A DNA stretch of 64,000 nt from Serratia marcescens subsp. marcescens ATCC 13880 (GCF_017299535.1 NZ_CP071238.1:2790001-2854000); one strand, 5' to 3'; counted from the first letter of the stretch, positions 1 to 14,189 are shown. Notes: a model not told the origin generated them from the letters alone. Translations and numbers: made by a program.

Positions 1-64
1 AATGTAAGCGGTTAATGCGGCACCGGTCCGATGCCGCCTATTTTGTGACGCGGTCACATATCGA

Positions 65-829
65 TCATATCTCCGGCTTGCGCGCCGCGATTTCCTGCTG
101 CTCTTTTGGCGGCGGGGTCAACGGGCCGAACCAACGCTGCGCCAGCCAGCAGGTGATCACCACCAGCAGCCAACTGATCAGCGTAGCCATCGCCAGATCG
201 CGCGGCCAGTGCATGCCCAGCAGCAGACGGCTGCCCATCACCCCCGTTGCCCACACCATCAGCAGCGCGACGGTTTTATAATGGCGGCGCGGCCACAGCA
301 ATCCTACGCCCAGCAGCGCCCAAGTGGCGGCGAACATCGTATGCCCCGACGGGAAAGCGAAGCCGGTTTCAAACTGCCAGTGCTTGCGCAGCCAGTTCGG
401 CACCAGCGTCTGGTCTTGCAGTTGCTCGCGCACCAGCGCGCTGCGCTCTTTACGATGCAGCGAATAGAAATATTTTCCGTCCACGCCGTGGGTTTGCTCG
501 AGCCATACCACAAACGGCCGCGGTTCTTGCACCCGATCCTTGATCAACGACTTGACCCCCTGCCCAATCACCAACGCGGCGGAAAGCAGGATCGCCAGAC
601 CGATGGCCGCTTTCAGCCGAAAGCGCAGGCACCACAAAAACCAACCGCAAAGGATAGCGCTGGTCAGAATGCCCCACGGCGAGGTCACGGTTTCGGTTAC
701 CCAGAACAGCGCTTTGAGCAGCCGATCATTGCCGCCGGGCTGCCAATGCCAGCCGGATGCCCATACGACCAGCGGCATCAACAGCAGCAGCAGCGCGCCG
801 CCCGCCGTGCGTTTTGCTATCTCATACAT
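65..829 (-). CDS. pgpB: Phosphatidylglycerophosphatase B (PAP2 family)
   Basis: This inner-membrane lipid phosphatase removes phosphate from phosphatidylglycerol phosphate, undecaprenyl pyrophosphate and related lipids. The 254-residue length equals the E. coli protein. The three PAP2 motifs are present: K97 with R104-P105, PSGH at 160-163, and S200-R201 with H207 and D211, so the catalytic histidines fall at the same numbers as in E. coli PgpB. Several hydrophobic segments (about 11-25, 52-70, 74-92, 165-180, 187-205, 213-230) fit a polytopic membrane protein. It is divergent from ribA across 279 bp, the neighbourhood seen in E. coli. Confidence 0.96.
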   Translation of the reverse strand: MYEIAKRTAGGALLLLLMPLVVWASGWHWQPGGNDRLLKALFWVTETVTSPWGILTSAILCGWFLWCLRFRLKAAIGLAILLSAALVIGQGVKSLIKDRVQEPRPFVVWLEQTHGVDGKYFYSLHRKERSALVREQLQDQTLVPNWLRKHWQFETGFAFPSGHTMFAATWALLGVGLLWPRRHYKTVALLMVWATGVMGSRLLLGMHWPRDLAMATLISWLLVVITCWLAQRWFGPLTPPPKEQQEIAARKPEI

Positions 830-1108
830 TCCCGTTTTCCTCTGCGTGAATCAGGCTGCAGTGTAACAAGAGTGCAATATTGATAACACGCGAAAAATTA
901 AACAGATAGGCAACCTATCGCAATAATAGGTGGCCAGAAAACGCCATCTGCTGATTTGCTGAGCACCGCCCGGCAAGAAGTTGTGGCAAAATAGCCGATA
1001 ATTAACGAAATAGAGATCGGCGCAGCACGTTTTAGTCTTGGTCAATTTACTGAACCGGACTTAGGATGCGCGACAATGATTGAATCGTAGGTTTTTGTGG
1101 AGAGTGAC

Positions 1109-1702
1109 ATGCAGCTGAAACGGGTGGCAGAGGCTAAACTGCCGACACCTTGGGGCGATTTCCTGATGGTAGGATTCGAAGAACTGGCGACCGGACATGA
1201 CCATCTGGCACTGGTATTCGGTGATATTTCCGGCGAAGCGCCGGTGCTCGCACGCGTGCATTCCGAATGCCTGACCGGCGACGCGTTGTTCAGCCTGCGC
1301 TGCGACTGCGGTTTTCAACTGGAAGCCGCACTGGAGCAGATTGCGGAAGAAGGCCGCGGCATCCTGCTTTATCATCGCCAGGAGGGCCGCAATATCGGCC
1401 TGTTGAACAAGATCCGCGCCTACGCCCTACAGGACAAGGGCGCAGACACCGTGGAAGCCAATCACCAGCTCGGCTTCGCCGCCGACGAGCGCGACTTCAC
1501 CCTGTGTGCCGACATGTTCAAACTGCTGGGCGTCGACGCGGTGCGTTTGCTGACCAACAACCCGAAAAAGGTCGAGATCCTGACCGAAGCCGGTATCAAC
1601 ATCAGCGAACGCGTGCCGTTGATCGTCGGTCGCAACCCGAAGAACGAACGCTATCTGGCCACCAAGGCCGCCAAAATGGGCCATTTGCTCGACCAGAAGT
1701 GA
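1109..1702 (+). CDS. ribA: GTP cyclohydrolase II
   Basis: This enzyme opens the imidazole ring of GTP, releasing formate and pyrophosphate, in the first step of riboflavin synthesis. The ATG at 1109 was chosen over the upstream in-frame GTG at 1097 because GGAG at 1099-1102 is correctly spaced for it and the resulting N-terminus ([16 protein letters not shown]) matches the family; this gives 197 residues. Zinc ligands C54, C65 and C67 and active-site residues Y105, D126 and R128 are all present at the E. coli numbering. It is convergent with acnA, with a shared hairpin terminator between them. Confidence 0.96.
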   Translation: MQLKRVAEAKLPTPWGDFLMVGFEELATGHDHLALVFGDISGEAPVLARVHSECLTGDALFSLRCDCGFQLEAALEQIAEEGRGILLYHRQEGRNIGLLNKIRAYALQDKGADTVEANHQLGFAADERDFTLCADMFKLLGVDAVRLLTNNPKKVEILTEAGINISERVPLIVGRNPKNERYLATKAAKMGHLLDQK

Positions 1703-1726
1703 TCGCCACCGCCGCGGAAACAATCA

Positions 1727-1750
1727 GGGCGCCTTACGGCGCCCTTTTTA
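1727..1750. terminator. Bidirectional terminator between ribA and acnA
   Basis: A perfect 7-bp stem GGGCGCC (1727-1733) / GGCGCCC (1738-1744) with a TTAC loop is followed by TTTTTA. It lies between the convergent ribA and acnA stop codons. Confidence 0.85.
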
Positions 1751-1758
1751 TTGATTAA

Positions 1759-4431
<2,673 letters not shown>

Positions 4432-4720
4432 AGCTCCTCCATTTCTTATTGTGACTAAAACAGGGTAATCAGTGAGGTCTTGTTTAAAGATACCACAAAG
4501 ACAAGTTAACGTTTTGATAACAACACGATTTGATCACAACGATAGGTGGGAACAATCACAGAAGTTAATGTGAAGAGTGTCAGCGAGTTACCTTAACCGC
4601 CGCTCCTTGCCTGAAATGCCAAAGCCGCATGAAACGGTTTCATCGAACATGCGCGATAATTTCAATCGGCATTTCCCGATACATCAGCGATATTGAACAT
4701 TCTGACAATAAAGCACGCGC

Positions 4721-5590
4721 ATGGAGCACATTTTGAATATCACCATCGATCCAACCTTCCAAAATCTAATGGTCGTGGCTACATCACTCATACCGTTGAT
4801 TTTGTTTATCATTATTATCTATCGCACGCGCTCTGGTTATATTCTACTCAAATTCTTGTGGGATAAAGTTCTGCGCGGTAAGGGCAGCCAGTATGAGAGC
4901 ATCAAAACATTCGACAGTGAACAGTATGAGGTGCATCGCTTTATTTACCATTACGGCATCAAGGTTAGAAACCTCACGGAAATTGAGGCAACGCTGCGTT
5001 GGATGGAGAACAAAGACGTCGCAATGCATGAGTTGCGGCGCATAAAGGACAGATTTACCCCTAAAGATCAGAAAATTAGGCTGGCAAGCGCGATGGAGTT
5101 TGCCATCCTTGCTGTATCTATCGTGCTTTTGTACTTCATTACCATTGCCGCAACGAAACTCACAATCACCAATGAAGCCTGGTATGAGTTCAAACAGACC
5201 ACGCACAGTTTTCTGTTGGGCAAAGACTATGCGAAAAACTCAGATCTGTTTATTCCGTTTATATCAGACAAAAAATGGGAACTGACACGAGAGCAATGCG
5301 GAGCCCGTGATGCTTTTCAACGCGCCGCCGAGGTCGGTCTATTGGAAAGTGAGGTACAATCAATCTGTTATAAACTCACCAACGGTGATGACAGTGAACG
5401 GCGCGCCGATGTAAAAATACAAAAGAGAATAGGATGGACGCTTTTGGCATCAAGCCTTTATCTCCTTTACCTGGCTGTTATAACGATCGTCGCCGCCAAA
5501 CGGGCCAAAACGTTGGATAAGCGTATCAATCAAGACGCTAACGCTTTACCTCAGTCTCAACCCCCGACGAATAACCAAGATGCGCCGTAA
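4721..5590 (+). CDS. Unrecognised three-helix membrane protein
   Basis: I do not recognise this 289-residue protein. It has three clear hydrophobic helices, at about 16-37, 124-147 and 237-259. A long charged region follows helix 1 (about 45-120, rich in K, R, E). A roughly 90-residue soluble segment separates helices 2 and 3, and the C-terminal tail is Pro/Gln/Asn-rich. Codon use is visibly more AT-rich than in the flanking genes and no good Shine-Dalgarno sequence precedes the ATG. It occupies the acnA-cysB interval, which in E. coli holds the small genes ymiA and yciX in the cysB-acnA orientation, whereas this gene runs opposite to both neighbours. That suggests an acquired gene. Open frame and membrane character are well supported; function is unknown. 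Confidence 0.75.
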   Translation: MEHILNITIDPTFQNLMVVATSLIPLILFIIIIYRTRSGYILLKFLWDKVLRGKGSQYESIKTFDSEQYEVHRFIYHYGIKVRNLTEIEATLRWMENKDVAMHELRRIKDRFTPKDQKIRLASAMEFAILAVSIVLLYFITIAATKLTITNEAWYEFKQTTHSFLLGKDYAKNSDLFIPFISDKKWELTREQCGARDAFQRAAEVGLLESEVQSICYKLTNGDDSERRADVKIQKRIGWTLLASSLYLLYLAVITIVAAKRAKTLDKRINQDANALPQSQPPTNNQDAP

Positions 5591-5602
5591 GCGGCAGCAT
5601 GC

Positions 5603-5631
5603 AAAACAGGAGGGACACCCCCTCCTGTTTT
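5603..5631. terminator. Bidirectional terminator between the 4721 gene and cysB
   Basis: AAAACAGGAGGG (5603-5614) pairs with CCCTCCTGTTTT (5620-5631) around a 5-nt loop, giving a 12-bp stem with a U tract on both strands, 12 nt after the plus-strand stop and just past the cysB stop. Confidence 0.88.
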
Positions 5632-5655
5632 GGCCGACGCGCCGCCAACCTGAAC

Positions 5656-6940
<1,285 letters not shown>

Positions 6941-6967
6941 AAAAACCAGCCGCCAGGGCTGGTTTTT
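6941..6967 (-). terminator. topA terminator
   Basis: AAAAACCAGC (6941-6950) pairs with GCTGGTTTTT (6958-6967) around a 7-nt loop. The A run on the plus strand gives the U tract for the minus-strand topA transcript, 25 nt beyond the stop. Confidence 0.88.
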
Positions 6968-6991
6968 CATCTTGCAGGCAGGACATCGCCC

Positions 6992-9589
6992 TTACTTCTT
7001 GCCTTCGACCCACTTGCCGTCCACGTAGAACGCGGACCAACCGGTCGCCTTGCCGTCTTTTTCAGAGGAGACGTACTGCTGCTTGGTTTTACGGCTGAAA
7101 CGCACCAGCGTTTTGTTGCCTTCGGCATCCGCCACAGGCGCATCGGCCAGGTAGCGCAGTTTCTCCGGCAGACGATCCTTGAAGCGAGCCAGCTCCTCCA
7201 CCAACGGCGCGCGGGTCTCGCGCGATTTAGGGAAGGTGTTGGCCGCCAGGAACACGCCGGCAGCGCCGTCACGCAGCACGAAATAGGCGTCGGACTTCTC
7301 GCACGGCAGCTCCGGCAACGGCACCGGATCTTCCTTCGGCGGCGCCACATCGCCGTTACGCAGGATCTTGCGGGTATTTTTGCAGTTCTCGTTGGTGCAG
7401 CCCATGTACTTGCCGAAACGCCCCATTTTCAGGTGCATTTCCGAACCGCACTTGTCGCACTCCACCACCGGGCCGTCATAACCTTTCAGGCGGAACTCGC
7501 CCTCTTCGATCTCATAGCCGTCACACGCCGGGTTGTTGCCGCAGACGTGCAGCTTGCGCTGGTTGTCGATCAGATAGCTGTCCATCGCCGTACCGCATTT
7601 CTGGCAGCGGCGGCGGGCGCGCAGCGCGTTGGTTTCCGCGTCGTCGCCTTCGAGGATGTTGAGCACTTCCGCTTCAGGCACCAGGTTGATGGTGGTTTTG
7701 CAACGCTCCTTCGGCGGCAGCGCGTAGCCGGAACAGCCGAGGAACACGCCGGTGCTGGCGGTACGGATGCCCATCTTGCGGCCGCAGGTCGGGCAGTCGA
7801 TGCTGGTCATCACCATCTGGTTAGGCCGCATGCCGCCTTCTTCCGGATCCTTCTCCGCCGTTTCCAGCTGCTCGCTGAAGTCGACGAAGAACTCGTCCAG
7901 CACCGCTTTCCATTCAGCCTGGTTGTTGGCCACCTCATCGAGGCCGTCTTCCATGCGCGCGGTGAAGTCATAGTTCATCAGCTCGCGGAAGTTCTCTTCC
8001 AGACGATCGGTGACGATCTCACCCATTTTCTCGGCATAGAAGCGGCGGCTTTCCACCCGCACATAACCGCGATCCTGAATGGTCGAGATAATGGAGGCGT
8101 AGGTGGACGGGCGGCCAATGCCGCGTTTTTCCAGCTCTTTCACCAGCGAGGCTTCGCTGTAGCGCGCCGGCGGCTTGGTGAAGTGCTGGCTCGGGATCAG
8201 TTTCTGCAGATCCAGCTCGCTGCCGATTTCGACGTATGGCAGGGTGCGATCTTCATCGCCCTTGCGCAACGCCGGCATCACCTTGGTCCAGCCGTCAAAG
8301 CGCAGCGTACGGCCCTTGGCGCGCAGCTGATAATCGCCGGCTTTCACCGTCAGCGTGGTGGAATCGTACTGCGCCGGCGTCATCTGGCAGGCGACGAACT
8401 GGCGCCAGATCAGCTGATACAGCTTCTGCGCGTCCGCTTCCATGTCTTTCAACTGCTCGGCGAGCACGTTCACGTCCGAAGGACGGATCGCTTCGTGCGC
8501 TTCCTGCGAATTCTCTTTGCTGCTGTACTGATTCGGCGCCTTCGGCAGGTATTTATCGCCGAAGTTGTCGCCGATATAGCCACGCACCATGTTGAGCGCA
8601 TCCTGGCTCAGGTTGGTGGAATCGGTACGCATATAGGTGATGTGGCCGGCTTCATACAACCGTTGCGCCATCATCATGGTTTTCTTCACGCCGAAGCTCA
8701 GGCGGGTGCTGGCGGCCTGTTGCAGCGTGGAGGTAATGAAAGGCGCGCCCGGCTTGCTGCTGGTCGGTTTGTCTTCGCGATCCAGCACCGTGTAGCGGGC
8801 TTTTTCCAGCAACTTGACCGCGGCGTGAGTCTGCTCGCGGTTGACCGGCTTGAACGGTTTGTCGTGCGCGTGGGTCACTTCCATCTGCAGCGCGGTTTCA
8901 CCCTTCGCCAGCAGATCGGCATGCAGTTCCCAGTACTCTTCCGGCACGAACGCCTTGATGTCGCGTTCGCGCTCAACCACCAGACGCACCGCCACCGACT
9001 GCACACGGCCGGCGGACAGGCCGCGTGCGATTTTCTTCCACAGCAGCGGCGAGACCATATAGCCCACCACGCGGTCCATAAACCGGCGCGCCTGCTGCGC
9101 GTTGACGCGATCAATGTTCAGCTCGCCCGGCTGTTTGAACGCCTGCTGGATCGCGTTTTTGGTGATTTCGTTAAACACCACGCGGCTAAAGCGTTTGTCA
9201 TCTCCGCCGATCACTTCCCGCAGGTGCCAGGCGATGGCTTCCCCTTCGCGGTCAAGGTCGGTTGCGAGATAAATGTGGTCGGCGTTTTCCGCCAACGATT
9301 TTAACTCGGCGACCACTTTTTCTTTACCCGGCAGGATTTCATAATGCGCTTTCCAGCCGTGGTAAGGGTCGACGCCCATGCGATTTACCAGCGCCGCCTT
9401 CTCATCTTTTTTAACTTTTTTCTTGGCTTTGTCTTCGGTTGAGTCAGCGCTCTTTTTGCTGGCTGAGCCACTGGTCGGCAAATCACGGATGTGACCGACG
9501 CTGGACTTCACCACGTAGTCACTTCCTAAATATTTATTAATAGTTTTGGCTTTTGCCGGGGACTCAACTATTACGAGAGCTTTACCCAT
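6992..9589 (-). CDS. topA: DNA topoisomerase I
   Basis: This type IA topoisomerase relaxes negative supercoils by cutting one strand through a 5' phosphotyrosine. The protein is 865 residues, the enterobacterial length. It has the TOPRIM domain (E9 in [16 protein letters not shown] around 111-117), the catalytic Y319 within TYMRTDSTN, and a C-terminal tail with Cys-rich zinc ribbons (CPTC, CQKC, CDKC with distal Cys pairs) followed by ribbon repeats. A basic Lys-rich insert at about 44-65 follows the glycine-rich N-terminal loop, as in E. coli. It is divergent from yciN. Confidence 0.98.
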   Translation of the reverse strand: MGKALVIVESPAKAKTINKYLGSDYVVKSSVGHIRDLPTSGSASKKSADSTEDKAKKKVKKDEKAALVNRMGVDPYHGWKAHYEILPGKEKVVAELKSLAENADHIYLATDLDREGEAIAWHLREVIGGDDKRFSRVVFNEITKNAIQQAFKQPGELNIDRVNAQQARRFMDRVVGYMVSPLLWKKIARGLSAGRVQSVAVRLVVERERDIKAFVPEEYWELHADLLAKGETALQMEVTHAHDKPFKPVNREQTHAAVKLLEKARYTVLDREDKPTSSKPGAPFITSTLQQAASTRLSFGVKKTMMMAQRLYEAGHITYMRTDSTNLSQDALNMVRGYIGDNFGDKYLPKAPNQYSSKENSQEAHEAIRPSDVNVLAEQLKDMEADAQKLYQLIWRQFVACQMTPAQYDSTTLTVKAGDYQLRAKGRTLRFDGWTKVMPALRKGDEDRTLPYVEIGSELDLQKLIPSQHFTKPPARYSEASLVKELEKRGIGRPSTYASIISTIQDRGYVRVESRRFYAEKMGEIVTDRLEENFRELMNYDFTARMEDGLDEVANNQAEWKAVLDEFFVDFSEQLETAEKDPEEGGMRPNQMVMTSIDCPTCGRKMGIRTASTGVFLGCSGYALPPKERCKTTINLVPEAEVLNILEGDDAETNALRARRRCQKCGTAMDSYLIDNQRKLHVCGNNPACDGYEIEEGEFRLKGYDGPVVECDKCGSEMHLKMGRFGKYMGCTNENCKNTRKILRNGDVAPPKEDPVPLPELPCEKSDAYFVLRDGAAGVFLAANTFPKSRETRAPLVEELARFKDRLPEKLRYLADAPVADAEGNKTLVRFSRKTKQQYVSSEKDGKATGWSAFYVDGKWVEGKK

Positions 9590-9954
9590 ATTTACCTTTA
9601 CCTAATTTATTTCTTCTAAAAAGAAGTCTTTTATCTCGCCGTGCCGCGGCAATTCGTGTCTCTTTTTTTATATTGCGGCAGTCTGGCAAGAGATCAACAG
9701 ATTTTTTTCTTTTGGTTGCCCAACTGCTCAACCTGAACGCAAGTTGTTGATCCTGCCTGCTATTCACCCATGCCCCAGAAGTATGGCTGTGTGAGTTTTA
9801 TTCATGGCGTAAACAAAACCTTCCACCCGACGCCGCAAAATCCCACACTGTACCTGATAAAAAGCGTCACGCAACCTAATTAGCATGGAAAGTCCGATTT
9901 CGCCAACCGGCGGCCGCCCATGGCCATCCAGACGGCAAATAAACCTTAGTCGGT
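9590..9954. other. topA/yciN divergent intergenic region
   Basis: The 427-bp gap between topA and yciN should carry the supercoiling-sensitive topA promoters at its left side. A small CTTCT-AAAA-AGAAG hairpin lies at 9613-9626 in the topA leader. No gene or RNA is evident. Confidence 0.45.
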
Positions 9955-9984
9955 TTGCGGATAAAAGCGAACCGGCGTTAGAAT
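9955..9984 (+). promoter_or_regulatory. Candidate yciN promoter
   Basis: TTGCGG (9955-9960) and TAGAAT (9979-9984) are separated by 18 bp and lie about 33 bp upstream of the yciN start. This is the best sigma-70-like pair in the gap. Confidence 0.45.
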
Positions 9985-10016
9985 ATGCGCAGAGTTTTTA
10001 GTTTGGAGTCTAATAA

Positions 10017-10268
10017 ATGCGCACGAATACTGCACCTATCGGCCGCGAGGCCCTGCTGGCGGAAGCAAATAACATCATCCGCCAACACGAAGATTATCTG
10101 CACGGCATGATCGCCACCGACGTTGAACAAAAAAGCGGCGTTTTAGTTTTTCGCGGCGAATACTTTTTGGATGCCGATGGATTGCCCACCGCCAAAACCA
10201 CCGCGGTATTTAATATGTTTAAACATTTGGCTCACCTGCTTTCGGAAAAATACCACCTGGTCGATTAA
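10017..10268 (+). CDS. yciN: YciN family protein
   Basis: YciN is a small conserved enterobacterial protein of unknown role. This copy is 83 residues, identical in length to E. coli YciN. It keeps the conserved C-terminal block ([20 protein letters not shown], ending KYHLVD) and the central [12 protein letters not shown] segment. A GGAG at 10005-10008 precedes the ATG. It sits divergent to topA and convergent with sohB, as in E. coli. A role cannot be inferred from sequence. Confidence 0.93.
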   Translation: MRTNTAPIGREALLAEANNIIRQHEDYLHGMIATDVEQKSGVLVFRGEYFLDADGLPTAKTTAVFNMFKHLAHLLSEKYHLVD

Positions 10269-10276
10269 GACAAGAA

Positions 10277-10299
10277 AACGGGGGCGCCTGGCCCCCGTT
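10277..10299. terminator. Hairpin between yciN and sohB
   Basis: ACGGGGGC (10278-10285) pairs with GCCCCCGT (10291-10298) between two convergent stop codons. The minus-strand side is followed by TTTTCTTG, so it best serves sohB. Confidence 0.7.
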
Positions 10300-10319
10300 G
10301 ATTCACGCTCTCGTTGCCG

Positions 10320-11366
10320 TTACAACAACGGCTTTTCCCCACGCTGCCACCAGCGCAGCAGCAAACGATCGACGCTTTCCGCCGCGCTGCCGGTGAAGCG
10401 ATCCATCAGGCGTTTGCGGCGCGTATAGCGCACGGCGATCACTTCGTGGTTATCCAGCTCGGCGATCAGCAAATCATCGCTGGTGCCGATGGCGTCGACC
10501 AGGCCCTTCTCTTTCGCCTGTGAACCGAACCAGTGCTCACCGGTGGCGACGCTGTCGATATCGAGCGACGGGCGCTGCTCATGCACGAAGCGCTTGAACA
10601 GTTCGTGGGTTTCGTTCAAATCTTCGCGGAACTTCTCGCGCCCCTGTTCGGTGTTTTCACCGAACAGCGTCAGCGTGCGTTTAAACTGCCCAGCGGTGTG
10701 CAACTCCACGTCGATGTCGTTCTTCTTCAGCAGACGGTGGAAGTTCGGGATCTGCGCCACCACGCCGATGGAGCCGATGATGGCGAACGGCGCCGCCACG
10801 ATGCGATCCGCGACGCAGGCCATCATGTAGCCGCCGCTGGCCGCCACTTTATCCACCGCTACCGTCAGGCGAATGCCGCCTTTGCGCAGGCGCTCCAACT
10901 GCGAAGCCGCCAAGCCGTAGCCGTGCACCACCCCGCCAGGGCTTTCCAGGCGCAACAGAACTTCATCCTGCGCCGACGCCACCGCCAACACCGCCGAGAT
11001 CTCTTCGCGCAGCGAGGTGACCTCGTGCGCGTCCATGCTGCCCTTGAAATCCAGCACATACAGGCACGGCTTGGCCACTTCCACCGCGCCGGACTTAGCG
11101 CGCTGCTTCTTCAATTTGTCATCAGATTTGGTCTGCTTCTTGAACTGTTTCAGCCAAACCTTCTGCTCGGCGGCATCCATTCGCGCCAGGCGCATATCGC
11201 GCTGCATCTCGCGATACTGTTCGCCGAGATCGGTCAGCTGCAGCTCCCCTTTCTGGCGGCTCTTGCGTTGCCCCAAACTGACCGCCAGGATGGCCAACGC
11301 GGCGATGGCGAGCACCACCGTGGCGACCTTGGCCAGAAACAGGCCATAAACAGATATAAACTCCAC
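10320..11366 (-). CDS. sohB: Inner-membrane S49 protease SohB
   Basis: SohB is a member of the signal peptide peptidase (S49) family; extra copies suppress loss of DegP in E. coli. The protein is 348 residues with an N-terminal transmembrane helix at about 10-30, then a basic, charged linker (about 35-95), then the peptidase domain. The Ser-containing SGGYMMACVADRIVA segment (around 185-200) carries the nucleophile, and a downstream IGVVAQIPNFHRLLKK segment supplies the Lys of the Ser/Lys dyad. The active site is expected on the periplasmic side. It converges with yciN and diverges from yciK. Confidence 0.95.
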   Translation of the reverse strand: MEFISVYGLFLAKVATVVLAIAALAILAVSLGQRKSRQKGELQLTDLGEQYREMQRDMRLARMDAAEQKVWLKQFKKQTKSDDKLKKQRAKSGAVEVAKPCLYVLDFKGSMDAHEVTSLREEISAVLAVASAQDEVLLRLESPGGVVHGYGLAASQLERLRKGGIRLTVAVDKVAASGGYMMACVADRIVAAPFAIIGSIGVVAQIPNFHRLLKKNDIDVELHTAGQFKRTLTLFGENTEQGREKFREDLNETHELFKRFVHEQRPSLDIDSVATGEHWFGSQAKEKGLVDAIGTSDDLLIAELDNHEVIAVRYTRRKRLMDRFTGSAAESVDRLLLRWWQRGEKPLL

Positions 11367-11725
11367 AGATTCCGCCTTTATTTACAGGTTGTTAGTATGC
11401 TTATTTCCATTTTAGCCAACCGCAGCGGCTGCTGTCGCGGCTAAATGAAAATTCATTGCGCACAGAGCATCACTATGGGGACGATTTACGGCCGAACCAA
11501 GCCGCCACCGCCGCGCTTTTGTTACAAAAGAATGCCATTTCAGCCTGCTACGCATTGAAAATGCCTGCGGATTAAGGCATATAACACCCATTATTCATCA
11601 ATATGATGAGACGGATTCGCTGCGCGGCCCGCAGACGGTCGAGCCTTCGCTCCCGCCCCGGCCGCGCGTTTCACCCTTGCTCCCCGATATCCGCGGGAGA
11701 ACAGCCACCCAGGCGAGGATTTATC
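11367..11725. other. sohB/yciK divergent intergenic region
   Basis: This 359-bp gap should hold the divergent promoters. The right 100 bp is open in the yciK frame but its translation (Arg/Ser/Pro-rich) does not resemble YciK, so it was treated as leader. No RNA gene or strong palindrome was seen. Confidence 0.45.
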
Positions 11726-12487
11726 GTGCATTACCAACCCAAACAAGATCTGCTCGAACAACGTATCATTTTGGTCACCGGCGCCGGCGACGGCATCGGC
11801 CGCGAAGCGGCGCTGACCTACGCGCGCTTCGGCGCCCAGTTGGTGCTGCTGGGGCGCACCGAGAGCAAACTGCTGGCGGTACAACAAGAGATCGCAGCCC
11901 TGGGCGGCGCCCCGGCCCTGGTGGTCACGCTGGACTTGCTGCACGCCACTCAGGAGCAATGCCGGCAGATAGCCGACGATCTGGCGCGCCAGATCCCCCG
12001 CCTTGACGGCGTGTTGCACAACGCCGGCCTGCTCGGCGACATCGCGCCGATGGCCGACCTGTCGATAACCATGTGGCAAGAAGTGATGCAGGTTAACGTC
12101 AACGCCACCTTTATGCTGACTCAGGCGCTGCTGCCGCTGCTGCTGAAATCCCACGCCGGTTCACTGGTGTTCACCAGCTCCAGCGTCGGGCGTACCGGCC
12201 GCGCAGACTGGGGTGCCTATGCGGTGTCGAAGTTCGCCACCGAGGGCATGATGCAGGTGTTGGCCGACGAGTACAAAAACCGCAATCTGCGGGTGAATTG
12301 CATCAATCCGGGCGGCACCCGCACCAAAATGCGCGCATCTGCCTTCCCGCACGAAGACAAGAACAAGCTGAAAACCCCGGCCGATATCATGCCGCTGTAT
12401 CTGTATTTGATGGGCGAAGACAGCCGCCGCAAAACCGGCATGAGCTTCGACGCGCAGCCGAACCGCAAACCCGGCGCAGCCGAATAA
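11726..12487 (+). CDS. yciK: Short-chain dehydrogenase YciK
   Basis: This is an SDR-family oxidoreductase of unknown physiological substrate. The start is taken at the GTG at 11726, preceded by AGGCGAGG at 11711-11718, because translation from there (HYQPKQDLL) begins exactly like E. coli YciK; an upstream ATG at 11603 adds 41 unrelated residues. The product is 253 residues with the nucleotide-binding TGAGDGIG near residue 18, NAG at about 95, and the catalytic Ser with YAVSK around 160-164. It is followed 13 bp later by btuR, probably in one operon. Confidence 0.94.
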   Translation: MHYQPKQDLLEQRIILVTGAGDGIGREAALTYARFGAQLVLLGRTESKLLAVQQEIAALGGAPALVVTLDLLHATQEQCRQIADDLARQIPRLDGVLHNAGLLGDIAPMADLSITMWQEVMQVNVNATFMLTQALLPLLLKSHAGSLVFTSSSVGRTGRADWGAYAVSKFATEGMMQVLADEYKNRNLRVNCINPGGTRTKMRASAFPHEDKNKLKTPADIMPLYLYLMGEDSRRKTGMSFDAQPNRKPGAAE

Positions 12488-12500
12488 TCAGGAGCGTTTC

Positions 12501-13091
12501 ATGGCGGAAGATCGTCATCAACAGCGCCAGCAGCGCCTGAAAGAACAGGTCGATGCGCGCATCGCCGCGGCGCAGGACACCCGCGGCCTGCTGCTGGTGT
12601 TTACCGGCAACGGCAAGGGTAAAACCACCGCCGCCTTCGGCACCGTCACCCGCGCGGTCGGCCACGGCATGCGCGCCGGGGTGATCCAGTTCATCAAGGG
12701 CGAATGGCCCAATGGCGAAAAGAATCTGCTGCAGCAACACGGCGTTGAATTTCAGGTGATGGCCACCGGTTTCACCTGGGAAACGCAAAACAAGGCTGGC
12801 GACACCGCCGCCTGCCAGGCGGTGTGGCAGCACGGCAAACGCATGCTGGCCGACAGCGGCCTGGATCTGGTGCTGCTGGACGAAGTGACCTACATGCTGA
12901 CCTACGGCTATCTGGAACTGGACGAGTTGAAGGAAGCGCTCCTACGGCGCCCTGCGCATCAAACGGTGATCCTGACCGGGCGCGGTTGCCATCGCGATCT
13001 GCTGGAACTGGCGGATACGGTCACGGAGATGCGGCCGGTGAAACACGCATTCGACGCGGGCGTGAAGGCGCAACAGGGGATAGATTGGTAA
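12501..13091 (+). CDS. btuR: Cob(I)yrinic acid a,c-diamide adenosyltransferase
   Basis: BtuR/CobO/CobA transfers the adenosyl group from ATP to cob(I)alamin, making adenosylcobalamin during synthesis or salvage. The 196-residue protein carries a P-loop FTGNGKGKTTA at about 34-44, the ATP site of this family, and a conserved VLLDEVTYML segment. An AGGAGCG ribosome site precedes the ATG, and the gene lies 13 bp downstream of yciK, as in E. coli. A convergent hairpin separates it from rluB. Confidence 0.95.
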   Translation: MAEDRHQQRQQRLKEQVDARIAAAQDTRGLLLVFTGNGKGKTTAAFGTVTRAVGHGMRAGVIQFIKGEWPNGEKNLLQQHGVEFQVMATGFTWETQNKAGDTAACQAVWQHGKRMLADSGLDLVLLDEVTYMLTYGYLELDELKEALLRRPAHQTVILTGRGCHRDLLELADTVTEMRPVKHAFDAGVKAQQGIDW

Positions 13092-13098
13092 CAAAACG

Positions 13099-13122
13099 TT
13101 CTGGCCCCGAACGGGGCCAGAA
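13099..13122. terminator. Hairpin between btuR and rluB
   Basis: TTCTGGCCCC (13099-13108) pairs perfectly with GGGGCCAGAA (13113-13122) around GAAC. On the minus strand it is followed by CGTTTTGTT, so it works best as the rluB terminator. Confidence 0.75.
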
Positions 13123-13130
13123 TGGCGGGA

Positions 13131-14027
13131 TTAGCTGCGTTTGCTTGGCTTGCCCGGTTTGCTGCCTGGCGCACTGCGGCGGCCGCTGCCGGCCACCTGC
13201 GAGTGGCGCTTGACCGCACGGCGGATCTGGTTGGCCTTCACGCGGCGGCGCTCACGCTCCACCGGCATTTTGCTGACCGTTTCCGGTTTCAACTCCACCA
13301 GCTCGCGCAGGTAGTTGATCGCCGGCAGATCCAGTTCGGCCCAGCCGCCGCGCGGCAGGCCTTTCGGCAGATCGATGTCGCCGTAACGCACGCGGATCAG
13401 GCGGCTCACCTGCACGCCCACCGCTTCCCACAGGCGACGCACTTCACGGTTGCGGCCTTCGGTCAGGGTCACGTTGTACCACTGGTTGAGGCCTTCACCG
13501 CCCTGGAAGCTGATGGTGCGGAAGGCGGCCGGGCCGTCTTCCAATTGCACGCCTTTGCTCAGCTGCTTCACTTTCGCATCGTCAACCTGGCCGAACACGC
13601 GCACCGCGTACTCGCGCTCCACTTCACGGCTCGGGTGCATCAGACGGTTGGCCAGTTCGCCATCGGTGGTGAACAGCAGCAGACCGGAGGTGTTGACGTC
13701 CAGGCGCCCTACCGCCACCCAGCGCGAACCGCGCAGCTTCGGCAGGCGATCGAACACCGTCGGGCGGCCTTCAGGATCGCTGCGGGTACACAGCTCGCCT
13801 TCCGGTTTGTAGTAAGCCAGCACCCGGCAAACCACCTCTTCGGACTCTTTGATCGACAGGACATGACCATCCAGACGGATTTTCATCGCCGGCGTCACTT
13901 CAACGCGATCGCCGAGCTTGGCGACCTTGCCGTCGACGCTGACGCGCCCGGCTTCAATCATGGTTTCGATTTCACGACGCGAGCCATGCCCGGCGCGCGC
14001 TAAAACTTTCTGTAACTTTTCGCTCAT
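13131..14027 (-). CDS. rluB: 23S rRNA pseudouridine(2605) synthase
   Basis: RluB converts U2605 of 23S rRNA to pseudouridine. The 298-residue protein has an N-terminal S4 RNA-binding domain (about 1-60) and the RsuA-type catalytic domain with the nucleophile D110 in GRLDVNTSG, the same number as in E. coli. The C-terminal 40-50 residues are Arg/Lys/Ser/Gly-rich and low in complexity, a basic tail typical of this subfamily. It faces btuR; upstream, 163 bp separate it from the HOD-like gene on the same strand. Confidence 0.96.
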   Translation of the reverse strand: MSEKLQKVLARAGHGSRREIETMIEAGRVSVDGKVAKLGDRVEVTPAMKIRLDGHVLSIKESEEVVCRVLAYYKPEGELCTRSDPEGRPTVFDRLPKLRGSRWVAVGRLDVNTSGLLLFTTDGELANRLMHPSREVEREYAVRVFGQVDDAKVKQLSKGVQLEDGPAAFRTISFQGGEGLNQWYNVTLTEGRNREVRRLWEAVGVQVSRLIRVRYGDIDLPKGLPRGGWAELDLPAINYLRELVELKPETVSKMPVERERRRVKANQIRRAVKRHSQVAGSGRRSAPGSKPGKPSKRS

Positions 14028-14189
14028 TGAGCAACCTCTAATGTCGCCTTCACAGGCGTCGGGGGGATACCGCCGCGGCCAACCGCCACAACGGTCATAA
14101 TACGCTTATCAGGATCGAACCGCGCATTATACAGGCTTTCTAAGGTGTTGAAACCCACTTTATCGGCGGTGGCCCCCTTCAGACGGCGT

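Noticed and set aside
7433..9304. 623-codon open frame antisense to topA
   Set aside because: Shadow of topA codon use; no family resemblance.
11603..11725. N-terminal extension of yciK
   Set aside because: The 41 extra codons are Arg/Ser/Pro-rich, unlike YciK, and the GTG at 11726 has a good ribosome site.
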